Both the position numbers and the translations under genes were made by a program. Under the pieces are notes generated by a model. The model was not told where the DNA came from. It saw only the letters and a program-made list of their open reading frames with translations, and ran no database searches. This document shows positions 39,090 through 48,919 of a stretch of DNA of 64,000 nt, one piece after another. This DNA comes from Paracoccus stylophorae. GTDB taxonomy: Bacteria > Pseudomonadota > Alphaproteobacteria > Rhodobacterales > Rhodobacteraceae. Each line of letters starts with the position of its first letter. Position 1 is the first letter of the stretch. The DNA lies in NCBI RefSeq assembly GCF_028553765.1, contig NZ_CP067134.1, positions 3,267,001 to 3,331,000 of the forward strand, written 5' to 3'.

Positions 39090-39872
39090 CTATATCTCGG
39101 CGCGGGAATGGCGCGACAGAACCGCGTCGCTCAGCGTGACGGCGTTCATGTAGGGCGCCTCGAACAGCAGGTCCAGCCAGACCTTGTCCACCGCGCGGTC
39201 CGACAGATCGGCAAAGCCCAGATCGAATTCGACCGTGCGCGCGCAGTCGCGCCCCTCGACCGGATCGCCCAGCTGGCGCAGGACGGTTTCGGTGTTCGGA
39301 CCCTGCGCGATGTTCAGCCGGGCATAGATCCGGATGGCGCGTTCCGATTGCAGCAGCGCGTCCAGCCGGACGATGCGATGGCGGTCGAAGCCCTGCCGCG
39401 CATCGGGCGGCACGGCAAGCGCCAGCGACAGATAACTGCCCGAGAATCCCAGCATCTCCAGCGTCAGGCAATAGGGCGCCAGATCGGTGGCCCGGCGGTT
39501 GCGGCGCTGGCGCAGGATCAGCGCGCGGTGGGGGCAGTCGTGAAACAGCGTCACCTCGTCCCCCAAGGGCTGGCCGTCGGCGGGCGCGGACAGCGTGTCG
39601 GGCGAGATCCGGCCGCGCAGCATCAGCGGACGCCACTGCCAGTCGGTGCCGGGCGGCAGGACGGCCAGCGAGGCACCGCCGCCGCGCGGCAGGCGCGAAT
39701 CCGACAGTTGCAGGAACCGCGTCAGCGACCGGTGCAGCGCCGCCGCCTGATCGCGCAGGTCCGGCGGCGGCACGCGGTTGCGCCGGGCCAGCGCATCGGC
39801 CTGCGCGTCCCAGTGGCGCACGGCCCGGTCGCGCAGCCGCCGCGACAGCCAGTCCTGGGCCTTGCCCGCCAT
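39090..39872 (-). CDS. Family-restricted protein, probably DUF6478
   Basis: 260 residues: an N-terminal basic helical part (DWLSRRLRDRAVRHWDAQAD), a beta-rich centre (GTDWQWRPLMLRGRISPDTL) and a C-terminal domain with LSLALAVPPDARQG and a closing KVWLDLLFEAPYMNAVTL. It resembles the alphaproteobacterial family DUF6478, of unknown function; my match is from memory. It lies six bases after the ilvD stop and shares its strand, so it could be cotranscribed with ilvD and the 129-residue gene. Confidence 0.6.
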   Translation of the reverse strand: MAGKAQDWLSRRLRDRAVRHWDAQADALARRNRVPPPDLRDQAAALHRSLTRFLQLSDSRLPRGGGASLAVLPPGTDWQWRPLMLRGRISPDTLSAPADGQPLGDEVTLFHDCPHRALILRQRRNRRATDLAPYCLTLEMLGFSGSYLSLALAVPPDARQGFDRHRIVRLDALLQSERAIRIYARLNIAQGPNTETVLRQLGDPVEGRDCARTVEFDLGFADLSDRAVDKVWLDLLFEAPYMNAVTLSDAVLSRHSRAEI

Positions 39873-39878
39873 CGCTGT

Positions 39879-41612
39879 CTACTGATCCATGTAGATATGG
39901 GTTTCCGCCGCCGCGCCGGGATGCGTCACCGCCCCCCAGCGCGCGCCGCCGACAAGCTGCGCGTATTTCCACAGCGCCCCGGCGGCGTAATCGGTCGGCC
40001 GCGCCCCGGACCAGTCTTCCTTGCGGGCGGCCAGTTCGTCGTCGGACAGATCGACGCTGATCTGTCCCTTGACCGCGTCGATGGTGATCCTGTCGCCGTT
40101 GCGCAGCAGCGCGATGGGTCCGCCATGCGCGGCCTCGGGCCCGACATGGCCGACGCAGAAGCCGCGCGTGGCGCCCGAGAAGCGTCCGTCGGTGATCAGC
40201 GCGACCTTCTTGCCCATGCCCTGCCCCGACAGCGCGGCGGTGGTGGCCAGCATCTCGCGCATGCCCGGCCCGCCTGCCGGCCCCTCGTTGCGGATCACGA
40301 TGACCTCGCCTTCGCGGTATTCGCGGCGCTGGACGGCGGCGAACGCCTCTTCCTCGGATTCGAAGACCCGCGCCGGGCCGGAGAAGACCTGATCCTCGGC
40401 CTTCATGCCGGCGACCTTCACGATGGCGCCGTCCGGCGCCAGATTGCCCTTCAGCCCGACGACGCCCCCGGTCCTGGACAGCGGCGTGGCGGCGGGGTGG
40501 ATCACCTTGCCGTCCACCTCGCGGTCGACGCGGTCCAGTTCCTCGCCGATGGTGCGGCCGGTGGCGGTCATGCAATCCTCGTGGATCAGGCCGGCGTTGC
40601 GCAGCTCGCGCATCACCACCGGCACGCCGCCGGCCTCGTACAGATCCTTGGCGACATATTCGCCGCCCGGCCGCAGGTTCACGAAATAAGGCGTGTCGCG
40701 GAAGATGTCGCAGACGTCGAACAGGTCGAAATCGATCCCGGCCTCGTGGGCGATGGCGGGCAGGTGCAGACCGGCATTGGTCGATCCGCCGGTGCAGGCC
40801 ACCACGCGCGCCGCGTTTTCCAGCGATTTTCGCGTGACCACGTCGCGGGCGCGGATGTTCTTCTCGATCAGCGCCATCACCGCCTCGCCCGAGGCCAGGC
40901 CGTATTGATCGCGGGATTCATAGGGTGCGGGCGCGCCGGAACTGTTGGGCAGCGCCAGCCCGATCGCCTCGGACACGCAGGCCATGGTGTTGGCGGTGTA
41001 TTGCCCGCCGCAGGCCCCGGCCGAGGGGCAGGCGACCCGTTCCAGGATGTCCAGCTCGGCATCCGACATGTTGCCGGCCTGATGCTGGCCCACCGCCTCG
41101 AACACGTCCTGCACCACCACGTCGCGCCCGTTCAGCCGGCCCGGCAGGATCGAGCCGCCATAGATGAAGACCGACGGCACGTTCAGCCGCACCATCGCCA
41201 TCATCATCCCCGGCAGCGACTTGTCGCAGCCGGCAAGCCCCACCAGCGCGTCATAGCAATGCCCGCGCATGGTCAGTTCCACCGTGTCGGCAATCGCATC
41301 GCGGCTGGCAAGGCTGGACCGCATCCCCTCGTGCCCCATGGCGATGCCGTCGGTGACGGTGATGGTGGTGAATTCGCGCGGGCAACCGCCGCCCTTCTTC
41401 ACGCCCTGCTTGACCGATTGCGCCTGCCGGTTCAGCGCGATGTTGCACGGCGCGGCCTCGTTCCAGCAGGTCGCGACGCCGACCCAGGGGCTGTGGATCT
41501 CGTCCTCGGAAATCCCCATCGCATAGAAATAGCTGCGATGCGGCGCGCGGGCCGGACCCTCGGTGACATGGCGGCTGGGAAGGCGGGCCTTGTCGAAGCG
41601 TTCGTTCTTCAT
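39879..41612 (-). CDS. ilvD: Dihydroxy-acid dehydratase
   Basis: Dehydrates dihydroxy-isovalerate and -methylvalerate in branched-chain amino-acid synthesis. 577 residues. The iron-sulfur cysteines are in [21 protein letters not shown] and [24 protein letters not shown] and the late [10 protein letters not shown] complete the family. The ATG at 41612 has GGGGGA six bases upstream; a longer open frame exists but is not supported. ilvE lies 12 kb away. The next two genes follow on the same strand. Confidence 0.96.
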   Translation of the reverse strand: MKNERFDKARLPSRHVTEGPARAPHRSYFYAMGISEDEIHSPWVGVATCWNEAAPCNIALNRQAQSVKQGVKKGGGCPREFTTITVTDGIAMGHEGMRSSLASRDAIADTVELTMRGHCYDALVGLAGCDKSLPGMMMAMVRLNVPSVFIYGGSILPGRLNGRDVVVQDVFEAVGQHQAGNMSDAELDILERVACPSAGACGGQYTANTMACVSEAIGLALPNSSGAPAPYESRDQYGLASGEAVMALIEKNIRARDVVTRKSLENAARVVACTGGSTNAGLHLPAIAHEAGIDFDLFDVCDIFRDTPYFVNLRPGGEYVAKDLYEAGGVPVVMRELRNAGLIHEDCMTATGRTIGEELDRVDREVDGKVIHPAATPLSRTGGVVGLKGNLAPDGAIVKVAGMKAEDQVFSGPARVFESEEEAFAAVQRREYREGEVIVIRNEGPAGGPGMREMLATTAALSGQGMGKKVALITDGRFSGATRGFCVGHVGPEAAHGGPIALLRNGDRITIDAVKGQISVDLSDDELAARKEDWSGARPTDYAAGALWKYAQLVGGARWGAVTHPGAAAETHIYMDQ

Positions 41613-41674
41613 CGTGTTCCCCCGGTGATGCGGTTCGCCTTGGGAATAGACCGCCCCGCGCAGCGGAACAAGCG

Positions 41675-42010
41675 TCAGGCGACCAGCGCGTCCAGCCGGG
41701 CGGCGCAGATGAAGTCGTTTTCGGTCGGCCCGCCGGCGGCGTGGGTGGTAAAGCTGACCTGGCAATAACCCCAGCCGAAGGCGATGTCGGGGTGGTGACC
41801 CTGCTTGTTGCCCAGCCACGCGGCCAGATTCGCCATCTCGACCGCTTTCAGGAATCCCTTGAACTCGAACCGGCGGGATATGGTGCTGCCATCCGCCGAC
41901 AGGCTCCAGCCGTCCAGCCGGTCCAGCATGTCCTGGGCCTGCTGCCGGTCATAGGGGGCGATGTCGCCCGTGCAGGGCTGGCAGGTTTTCGCGGCCAGAT
42001 AGTCGGTCAT
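41675..42010 (-). CDS. phhB: Pterin-4a-carbinolamine dehydratase
   Basis: 111 residues. Recycles the pterin cofactor of phenylalanine hydroxylase. The active-site histidines are in [20 protein letters not shown], with the trailing TTHAAGG and a final [12 protein letters not shown]; this is the full PCD signature. The ATG at 42010 has AAAGGA eight bases upstream. No phhA is nearby. It lies 62 bases upstream of ilvD on the same strand. In bacteria without PhhA the role may be molybdopterin-related. Confidence 0.93.
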   Translation of the reverse strand: MTDYLAAKTCQPCTGDIAPYDRQQAQDMLDRLDGWSLSADGSTISRRFEFKGFLKAVEMANLAAWLGNKQGHHPDIAFGWGYCQVSFTTHAAGGPTENDFICAARLDALVA

Positions 42011-42102
42011 GTCGCTTGTCCTTTCCCCATGGTTCGGCGGCGCGGCACCGATTGCAGCCAGCAGACCCCGTCCCGCCCCGCCGCGCAAGTCTTGGGTTGC
42101 CG

Positions 42103-43542
42103 TCACAGCAGCGGAGAGGCCAGCGCCAGCAGGTTGTTTCTCAGCCGGCGCAGCACGCTCCAGTTCCGCACCTCGTTCAGGGTGATCCCGTCCGCGCGGT
42201 CCAGATAGCTGTCCTGCCGCGCGTCGATTTCGGCCACCAGCCCCTGATCGAAGATCGCCATGTTGACCTCGTAGTTCAACTCGAAGCTGCGGCGATCCAG
42301 ATTGGCGCTGCCGACCATCGCCATCCGCCCGTCCACGGTCATGATCTTGGCATGCAGAAGACCGGGCCGGAACAGGCGCAGCTGCACGCCGGCGGCCAGC
42401 AAGCCGTAATAAAACCCCTCGCTGGTCGCGCCGACCACCAGCGAATCGTTGCGCGCGGGCAGGATCATCGTCACCTCGACCCCGCGCCGCGCGGCCGCGC
42501 GGATGGCGGCGTCCAGCGCGACATCGGGCACGTAATAGGGCGTGGTGATGACCACCCGTTCGCGCGCGGCATGCAGCATCCCCGACAGGCAGTCCGACAC
42601 GCTGCCCGCGCGCCGGTCCGGGCCGGTGGCGACGATCTGCGCCGTCACGCCGGGCGTGTCCACCGGATCGACCGTCTTCAGCATGTCGCCCAGATCGCGA
42701 CCGGTATAGCTCATCCAGTCGCCCAGAAAGACCGATTGCAACTGCCGCACCGCCGGCCCCTCGACCGAGAACAGCACATCGACCCAGGGCGCGAAACGCG
42801 GCTTCACGGCAAAGGCCATGTCCGCGCAGTTGCGGCTGCCGGTAAAGGCGATGCGGTTGTCGACCACCAGGATCTTGCGATGGTTGCGCAGATCCAGCCG
42901 GCGAAACAGGACGCTGATGAACGGCAGGCCCCACGGAAAGGCGGTCACGCATTCCGCCCCCGCCTCGCGCATCTGCCGCCATTGCGGCGCGCGGACCAGC
43001 GCGCGCGAGCCCAGCGCATCGACGATCACCCGGCAGGCGACGCCGCGGCGCGCGGCGCGTTCGACCGCCTCGGCGACCTTGGTGCCGCTGTGGTCGGGCA
43101 GCCAGATATAGAACACGATATGGACATGGTCGCGGGCGCGGTCGATGGCATCGACCAGCCGGTCGATCGCCGCGTCATCCTCGTCCAGCAGGACGATGCG
43201 GTTGCCCGACAGCGCGTCCATCCCGCCCACCGCGGCGTTGGCGGCCACCACCGGACGGGCGAAATTCGGCGGGTCGGCGACGACCTCGGGGCTGGGGATG
43301 CGCAGCCCGGTCAGACGGTCGCGCACATCGGCCATGCGCTGCACCTCGGCCTGGTTCATCCGCACCTCGCCGAACAGCAGATAGGCCACGATGCCGGCCA
43401 GCGGCACCGCCTCGATCACCATGATCCAGGCCAGCCGCACCGACGGGTCCAGCCGCGGCCGGATCAGCACGCGCGCGATGAACCCCAGGGTCAGGGCCGT
43501 GTGCATCAGGAACAGGAAGGTCGTCCACATGGCGCGCATCAT
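42103..43542 (-). CDS. cls: Cardiolipin synthase
   Basis: 479 residues: two N-terminal membrane helices ([37 protein letters not shown]) and two phospholipase-D domains, each with an HKD motif, HRKILVVDN then FTGSRN, and [19 protein letters not shown]. Joins two phosphatidylglycerols to make cardiolipin. The start is uncertain among ATGs at 43542, 43539 and 43530, none with a clear Shine-Dalgarno; I use the longest. Divergent from accD across 75 bases. Confidence 0.92.
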   Translation of the reverse strand: MMRAMWTTFLFLMHTALTLGFIARVLIRPRLDPSVRLAWIMVIEAVPLAGIVAYLLFGEVRMNQAEVQRMADVRDRLTGLRIPSPEVVADPPNFARPVVAANAAVGGMDALSGNRIVLLDEDDAAIDRLVDAIDRARDHVHIVFYIWLPDHSGTKVAEAVERAARRGVACRVIVDALGSRALVRAPQWRQMREAGAECVTAFPWGLPFISVLFRRLDLRNHRKILVVDNRIAFTGSRNCADMAFAVKPRFAPWVDVLFSVEGPAVRQLQSVFLGDWMSYTGRDLGDMLKTVDPVDTPGVTAQIVATGPDRRAGSVSDCLSGMLHAARERVVITTPYYVPDVALDAAIRAAARRGVEVTMILPARNDSLVVGATSEGFYYGLLAAGVQLRLFRPGLLHAKIMTVDGRMAMVGSANLDRRSFELNYEVNMAIFDQGLVAEIDARQDSYLDRADGITLNEVRNWSVLRRLRNNLLALASPLL

Positions 43543-43617
43543 CCGCGCCGGACCCGGCAATTGCAATTCCCCGCGGCCCGGCCTATCTGGGGCCTGACAC
43601 AGGCAGGGACGCCGCCG

Positions 43618-44583
43618 ATGAACTGGATCACAAATTACGTCCGCCCGCGCATCAATTCGCTGTTCTCGCGCCGCGAAGTGCCCGAGAACCTGTGGACCAA
43701 ATGCCCCGAATGCGGGACCATGCTGTTTCACCGCGAATTGTCGGACAATCTGAACGTCTGCACCAATTGCGACCACCATTTGCCGATCAGCCCGCGCGAC
43801 CGCTTTGCGGCGCTGTTCGACGGCGGCGCCTTTGTCGAGGTCAAGGTGCCTGACCCGGTCGCCGATCCGCTGCAGTTCCGCGACCAGAAGAAATATCCCG
43901 ACCGGTTGCGCGCCGCCCAGAAAGCCACCGGCGAGAAAGAGGCGATGCTGGTCGCCGAGGGCGAGATCGGGCGCACCCCCATCGTCGCCGCGGCGCAGGA
44001 TTTCAGCTTCATGGGCGGCTCGATGGGGATGTATGTCGGCAACGCCATCATCGCCGCCGCCGAACGCGCGCTGCGGCGGAAACGGCCGCTGGTGCTGTTC
44101 TCGGCCGCCGGCGGCGCGCGCATGCAAGAGGGGATCCTCAGCCTGATGCAGATGCCGCGCACCACCGTCGCGGTCGAGATGCTGCGCGAGGCCGGGCTGC
44201 CCTATGTCGTGGTGCTGACGCATCCGACCACGGGCGGGGTCACCGCCTCCTACGCGATGCTGGGCGATGTCCAGATCGCGGAACCGAACGCGCTGATCTG
44301 CTTTGCCGGCCCGCGGGTGATCGAACAGACCATCCGCGAAAAACTGCCCGAAGGGTTCCAGCGCGCCGAATACCTGCTGGAACACGGGATGCTGGACCGG
44401 GTGACGCATCGCAGCGCCCTGCGCGACGAGCTGGTGTCGATCCTGCGGATGCTGGGCCGGCTGCCCGCCCCGACCAAGGCCGATCTTCCGCCCCCCGCCC
44501 CCTCGGCCGCGCCCGCCATCGAGGTCAAGGCCGACGCGAAGACCCGCACCCCGGAAAAGACCGGCGCGGCCAGGGCCGGCTGA
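43618..44583 (+). CDS. accD: Acetyl-CoA carboxylase carboxyltransferase beta subunit
   Basis: 321 residues. The zinc ribbon CPECGTMLF with CTNCDHHLP, then the crotonase-like carboxyltransferase domain with [21 protein letters not shown] and [14 protein letters not shown]. With AccA it transfers CO2 from biotin to acetyl-CoA to make malonyl-CoA. A Pro/Ala-rich 40-residue tail follows the domain. It heads an accD-folC pair separated by 66 bases that hold a repeat element. Confidence 0.96.
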   Translation: MNWITNYVRPRINSLFSRREVPENLWTKCPECGTMLFHRELSDNLNVCTNCDHHLPISPRDRFAALFDGGAFVEVKVPDPVADPLQFRDQKKYPDRLRAAQKATGEKEAMLVAEGEIGRTPIVAAAQDFSFMGGSMGMYVGNAIIAAAERALRRKRPLVLFSAAGGARMQEGILSLMQMPRTTVAVEMLREAGLPYVVVLTHPTTGGVTASYAMLGDVQIAEPNALICFAGPRVIEQTIREKLPEGFQRAEYLLEHGMLDRVTHRSALRDELVSILRMLGRLPAPTKADLPPPAPSAAPAIEVKADAKTRTPEKTGAARAG

Positions 44584-44601
44584 CCGGGTCTCTTCGGTGT
44601 C

Positions 44602-44639
44602 GAAATATCCTCGGGGGTCCGGGGGCAGACAGCCCCCGG
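44602..44639 (-). repeat. Dispersed hairpin plus GTATTT element, copy 2
   Basis: On the minus strand: CCGGGGGC, a 5-base loop, GCCCCCGG (8-bp perfect stem at 44619-44626 and 44632-44639) and then an ACCCCCGAGGATATTT stretch. In the accD-folC gap, in reverse orientation to copies at 18863 and 62406. On the plus strand the hairpin could end the accD transcript. Confidence 0.6.
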
Positions 44640-44649
44640 CGTTGCGATC

Positions 44650-45921
44650 ATGAGCCATTCGGACGCCATTCTCGACCGCCTGATGTCGCTGCACCCCAAG
44701 GTGATCGACCTGTCGCTGGACCGGATGGAACGGCTGCTGGCGGCCCTCGGCCATCCCGAACGCGCCATCCCGCCGGTGATCCATATCGCCGGCACCAACG
44801 GCAAGGGCAGCACGCTGGCGATGATCCGCGCCGGGCTGGAGGCCGGGGGGGCGCGGGTCCATGCCTATACATCGCCCCATCTGGCGCGTTTTCACGAACG
44901 CATCCGGCTTGCCGGCACCCTGATCGCCGAGGCCGATCTGGCCGCCGCGCTGGAAGAATGCGAAACCGCCAATCGCGGCCTGCCGATCACCTATTTCGAG
45001 ATCACGACGGCCGCCGCGTTTCTGGCATTCTCGCGCGTGCCCGCCGATGTCACCCTGCTCGAGGTCGGGCTGGGCGGGCGGCTGGACGCCACGAACGTGA
45101 TCGCCGCGCCCGAACTGACCGTCATCACCCCGGTCAGCATCGACCACACGCAGTTTCTGGGCGACACGCTGCCGCTGATCGCGGCGGAAAAGGCCGGCAT
45201 CATCAAGCCGCGCATTCCCTGCGTCGTCGGCCCGCAAGAGGATGCCGCCCTGCGCGTGATCGAGGCGCGGGCCTCGGGGCTGACGGCGCCGCTGTTCGTC
45301 CATGGCCAGCACTGGCATGTGGCGCCCGAACGCGACGGGATCGTGTTTCAGGACGAAACCGGGCTGTGGGATCTGCCCGCGCCGTCGCTGATCGGCCCGC
45401 ACCAGATCGGCAATGCCGGAACCGCGCTGGCCGCGCTGCGGATGCTGGGCGCCACGCACGATCAGGCCCGCGCCGCCGTCACCCGCGCCGAATGGCCGGC
45501 AAGGATGCAGCGCCTGGCGCACGGCAAGCTGATCCGCGCCGCCGGCCAGCAGGCGGAGTTGTGGCTGGATGGCGGCCACAACCCGGCCGGGGGACGCGCG
45601 CTGGCCCAGACGCTGGCCGCTCTGCCGCCGCGCCCGACCCATCTGGTCTGCGGGATGCTGAACACCAAGGATGTCGCCGGCTATCTGCGCGCGCTGGCGC
45701 CGCATGTCGAAAGCCTGACCGCCATCGACATCCCGGACGAGCCGAACACCCTGCCCGCCGCCGACACGGCCCGGCTTGCGCGCGAGGCCGGAATCCCCGC
45801 CCGGACCGCGACCGACACGACGGCCGCCGTCGCGGGCATCGCGCAGACCGAACCGGCGGCGCGGATCCTTGTCTGCGGCTCGCTGTATCTTGCGGGGCGC
45901 GTGCTGCGCGAAAACGGCTGA
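44650..45921 (+). CDS. folC: Folylpolyglutamate synthase / dihydrofolate synthase
   Basis: 423 residues. Adds glutamate to dihydropteroate or folate, with ATP. The P-loop is HIAGTNGKGSTLAMI (about 45-59), followed by YTSPHLARFHERI, LLEVGLGGRLDATNV, ITPVSIDHTQFLG and the C-terminal LDGGHNPAGGRAL. All known ATP and folate contacts are present. Likely cotranscribed with accD, as in many bacteria. Confidence 0.95.
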   Translation: MSHSDAILDRLMSLHPKVIDLSLDRMERLLAALGHPERAIPPVIHIAGTNGKGSTLAMIRAGLEAGGARVHAYTSPHLARFHERIRLAGTLIAEADLAAALEECETANRGLPITYFEITTAAAFLAFSRVPADVTLLEVGLGGRLDATNVIAAPELTVITPVSIDHTQFLGDTLPLIAAEKAGIIKPRIPCVVGPQEDAALRVIEARASGLTAPLFVHGQHWHVAPERDGIVFQDETGLWDLPAPSLIGPHQIGNAGTALAALRMLGATHDQARAAVTRAEWPARMQRLAHGKLIRAAGQQAELWLDGGHNPAGGRALAQTLAALPPRPTHLVCGMLNTKDVAGYLRALAPHVESLTAIDIPDEPNTLPAADTARLAREAGIPARTATDTTAAVAGIAQTEPAARILVCGSLYLAGRVLRENG

Positions 45922-46047
45922 ATCGCCGCAGGGGGCGCCGGACGGGGCCGGACCACCTGCCGAAAACGGCAAGGATTGGCGGCAAATTCAGGCTGCGGCG
46001 CGATCCTGCCCTTGCTATGCTGCGTCTGGCGCATTTTCGGGCGGTTC

Positions 46048-46953
46048 ATGGCGGTCACGGATATCAGGCTTTACCAGACGCGGGTCCGGAACGGGATCGT
46101 TCAGGGCGATTCGACGCCGCTGTCGTTTTCGATCGATGAGAACGACGACGGCGCCATCGACCGCCGCGACTGGAGCGCCTTTACCGGCCAGCCGTTCCGC
46201 CTGACGGAAGACCAGACCGTCCCGCCGATGCTGTTTTCGGCCCAGACCGGCAGAACCGATACCGGCACGCTGTATGCACAGGACGCCTATCGCGACGGGC
46301 AGGATATCGGCGAGATGCTGTCCGGGCTGCACTCCGCCCGATCCTCGCCCCGGATCAGCGATCTGAACATCTGCTTTCTGGCCGGCACGATGATCGCGAC
46401 GCCGCAGGGCGAGGTGCCGGTCGAGGCATTGCGGCCGGGCGATCCGGTCCTGACCCGCGATCACGGCCCGCAAATGCTGATCTGGACCCACGCGACTCCT
46501 GTGACGCAAGCCGATCTGGATCTGACCCCGAACAAGCGGCCCGTGCGGATCGGTGCGTCGGCCCTGGGGGCGGGCCTGCCGCGTCGCGATACCGATGTCT
46601 CGCCGCAGCATCGCGTGGTCGTGACCGATGCCGGGGGCGCGGAATACCTGATCTCGGCCCGTCACCTGATGATGGCCGGCACGCCCGGCGTCACGCTGCG
46701 CCCGCCCGGCGGCGATTTCCGGCTGGTTCACATCGCCTTTGCCACGCACGAGATCGTGCTTGCCGAGGGCGCGCCGATGGAATCGTTCTATACCGGCAGG
46801 ATGGCGGTGCGCGCGCTGTCGGTGCCGCAACGGCTTGGCCTGATCGCGTGTTTTCCGCAGATCGCTTATGGCAGCAACCCGATGACGCCGGCCCGGCCGT
46901 TCATCAAGCATCGCGACTATGCAAGGATGCGCGCCGAAATGGCCCTGGACTGA
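46048..46953 (+). CDS. Hint domain-containing protein
   Basis: 301 residues. An N-terminal 105-residue region with an EF-hand-like SIDENDDGAIDRRDW, then a Hint (hedgehog/intein) domain with the Cys at about 109 in ICFLAGTMIATPQG and the late SPQHRVVV His motif. A Hint domain can cut or ligate a polypeptide, but alphaproteobacterial versions often sit in secreted or surface proteins without known splicing. No signal peptide is seen at the chosen start; an in-frame ATG at 45976 adds a hydrophobic Cys-rich segment but is less likely. Convergent with zapE. Confidence 0.85.
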   Translation: MAVTDIRLYQTRVRNGIVQGDSTPLSFSIDENDDGAIDRRDWSAFTGQPFRLTEDQTVPPMLFSAQTGRTDTGTLYAQDAYRDGQDIGEMLSGLHSARSSPRISDLNICFLAGTMIATPQGEVPVEALRPGDPVLTRDHGPQMLIWTHATPVTQADLDLTPNKRPVRIGASALGAGLPRRDTDVSPQHRVVVTDAGGAEYLISARHLMMAGTPGVTLRPPGGDFRLVHIAFATHEIVLAEGAPMESFYTGRMAVRALSVPQRLGLIACFPQIAYGSNPMTPARPFIKHRDYARMRAEMALD

Positions 46954-46971
46954 AGGCCGCATCAGCCGCGC

Positions 46972-48102
46972 TCAGCCATCCTTGGGCGATGCGCCCCAGT
47001 CGGCGTCCTGCATCTCGCGCAGGCGGCTGGCCGTGCGTTCGAACTCGAAACTGCCCTCGCCTTCGTTATACAGCTGTTCGGGATCGTCCGCGGCGCTGGC
47101 GATCAGGCGCACCCCGGCCTCGTAGATCGCGTCGATCAGCGTGACGAACCGCTTGGCCTCGTTATAGTTCGACGCCGACAGGCGCGGAATCCCGTCGATC
47201 ATCAGCACCCGCACCTCGCGCGCCAGGGCCAGGTAATCCGCAGGCCCCAAGGGTCTGCCGCACAATTCCCAGAACCCGGACCGTGCGACGCCATTCGCGA
47301 ATGCCGGCAGTTCCACCGTCCGGCCGCGCATCTGGATCTGGTGCGGCCGAGGCGCGGCCCCGTCGGTCAGATCGGCCCAGATCGCGTCCATCGCCGCGCG
47401 CGCCTGCGCATCGGCGGGGCTGAACCAGACCTGCCCGCCGCCGGTGCGGCCCTGCCGGTGATCGGTCTCGCTGTCCAGACAGACCACCTTCATGCGCTCG
47501 CGGATCAACTCGATGAAGGGCAGGAACAATTGCCGGTTCAGCCCGTGCTTGTACAGATCTTCGGGCACCCGGTTCGAGGTGGTGACGACCGCTACCCCCT
47601 GATCGAACAGCACCTGGAACAGCCGTCCCACGATCATCGCATCGGCGATGTCGGTGATCTGCATTTCGTCGAAACACAGCAGCCGCACGGTTCGCGCGAC
47701 CTCCATCGCGACGGGCTTGACCGCGTCCTGTTCGTGACGCTTGCGCGCCGCCTCCAGCCCGGCCTGGATCTCTTGCATGAATTCGTGGAAATGGACGCGC
47801 CGCGTCTGTCCGCCATCGGCAGCGGCCTGCGCCAGCAGGTCCATCAGCATGGATTTGCCGCGTCCGACGCCGCCCCACAGATACAGACCCTGCGGACCCG
47901 GGGCGGGCGCGTGCGAGGCCGGATTGCCCACGCCCAGAAACGCCCGCCACGCCGAGCGCGGCTTGTGCCGTGCGGCATCGGGCGCGGCCGCCGTGTCGGC
48001 CAGCACGCGGTCCAGTTCCGGCAGCACCGCCTGTTGCGCAGGATCGGGCCGGATCTGGCCCTGCGCCACCTTCTGCCTGTAAAGTTCGCTGACCTTGCCC
48101 AT
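46972..48102 (-). CDS. zapE: Cell division ATPase ZapE (AFG1-like)
   Basis: 376 residues of the AFG1/ZapE family of AAA+ ATPases. Walker A is GGVGRGKSMLMD, Walker B LLCFDEMQITDI, followed by the VTTSNRVPEDLYKHGLNR sensor region. In E. coli ZapE destabilises FtsZ polymers; other homologues serve membrane-protein quality control. The ATG at 48102 gives the usual N-terminus; upstream in-frame starts would extend it by 27 low-complexity residues. Divergent from the nucleosidase gene. Confidence 0.92.
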   Translation of the reverse strand: MGKVSELYRQKVAQGQIRPDPAQQAVLPELDRVLADTAAAPDAARHKPRSAWRAFLGVGNPASHAPAPGPQGLYLWGGVGRGKSMLMDLLAQAAADGGQTRRVHFHEFMQEIQAGLEAARKRHEQDAVKPVAMEVARTVRLLCFDEMQITDIADAMIVGRLFQVLFDQGVAVVTTSNRVPEDLYKHGLNRQLFLPFIELIRERMKVVCLDSETDHRQGRTGGGQVWFSPADAQARAAMDAIWADLTDGAAPRPHQIQMRGRTVELPAFANGVARSGFWELCGRPLGPADYLALAREVRVLMIDGIPRLSASNYNEAKRFVTLIDAIYEAGVRLIASAADDPEQLYNEGEGSFEFERTASRLREMQDADWGASPKDG

Positions 48103-48210
48103 CGCCACGCACCTGCCACAGGCGCCGATCCCGCCGCAAGATGGCATCGCACCCGCTTGACCCCGCGCGCACCGCGTTGTCACCTGCCGGCATCACAAGA
48201 CAGGTGCGCC

Positions 48211-48846
48211 ATGCAGGACACGCCCCGCCTTCGGACCGTCGCCGGCATTCCGGTGCTGTTCGTAATGGCCGCCGAACCCGAATACGGCCCGGCCCTGCGC
48301 GCGCGGATCGCGCCGCTGATCACCGGCGTCGGCCCGGTCGAGGCGGCGGTGCAGCTGACCGCGGCGCTGGCGCGGATGCCCACGCCGCCGCGCCTGATCG
48401 TGTCGCTGGGATCGGCGGGGTCGAACCGGCTGACGCAGGCCGCCATCTATCAGGTCGGCGCGGTCGCCTATCGCGACATGGACGCGACCGCGTTGGGGTT
48501 CGCGGCGGGGGTGACGCCGTTTCTGGACCTGCCCGCACGGATCGATCTGCCGCACCGTATCCCCGGCCTGCCTGCCGCCAGCCTGTCCACCGGCGCCAAT
48601 ATCGTCAACGGGCCGGACTATGCCCGCATCGCCGAGGACATGGTGGATATGGAAACATTTTCCCATCTGCGCGCGGCCCAACATTTCGGCATCCCGCTGA
48701 TCGGGCTGCGGGGTATCTCGGACGGGGTGGCCAGGCTGCGCGGGCTGATGGACTGGACCGAGTATCTGCATGTCATCGACGACAGGCTGGCCGATGCAGT
48801 CGATGCGCTGGACGCGGCCCTGCGCGACGGCAGCCTCAGCCCCTGA
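48211..48846 (+). CDS. mtnN: MTA/SAH nucleosidase-type purine phosphorylase superfamily protein
   Basis: 211 residues of the PNP/UDP superfamily. ITGVGPVEAAVQLTAAL, LIVSLGSAG and VDMETFSHLRAAQHF with the base-contacting RGISDGV Asp match 5'-methylthioadenosine/S-adenosylhomocysteine nucleosidase. It would recycle the by-products of SAM use, including those of methylation. The sequence is short at the N-terminus compared with E. coli Pfs, so the precise specificity remains open. ATG at 48211 with AGGTG upstream. Confidence 0.82.
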   Translation: MQDTPRLRTVAGIPVLFVMAAEPEYGPALRARIAPLITGVGPVEAAVQLTAALARMPTPPRLIVSLGSAGSNRLTQAAIYQVGAVAYRDMDATALGFAAGVTPFLDLPARIDLPHRIPGLPAASLSTGANIVNGPDYARIAEDMVDMETFSHLRAAQHFGIPLIGLRGISDGVARLRGLMDWTEYLHVIDDRLADAVDALDAALRDGSLSP

Positions 48847-48919
48847 CCGGCCCGCGCCTTGTCCTTCCGCGCCCAAGCGCCTACACCGCTGATCCGGGGA
48901 CAGGGGACGGCAGGCTGAG

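Noticed and set aside
48211..48846. Reading the 48.2 kb gene as part of a long protein starting at 47341
   Set aside because: The upstream part is antisense to zapE; the nucleosidase motif starts at 48211.
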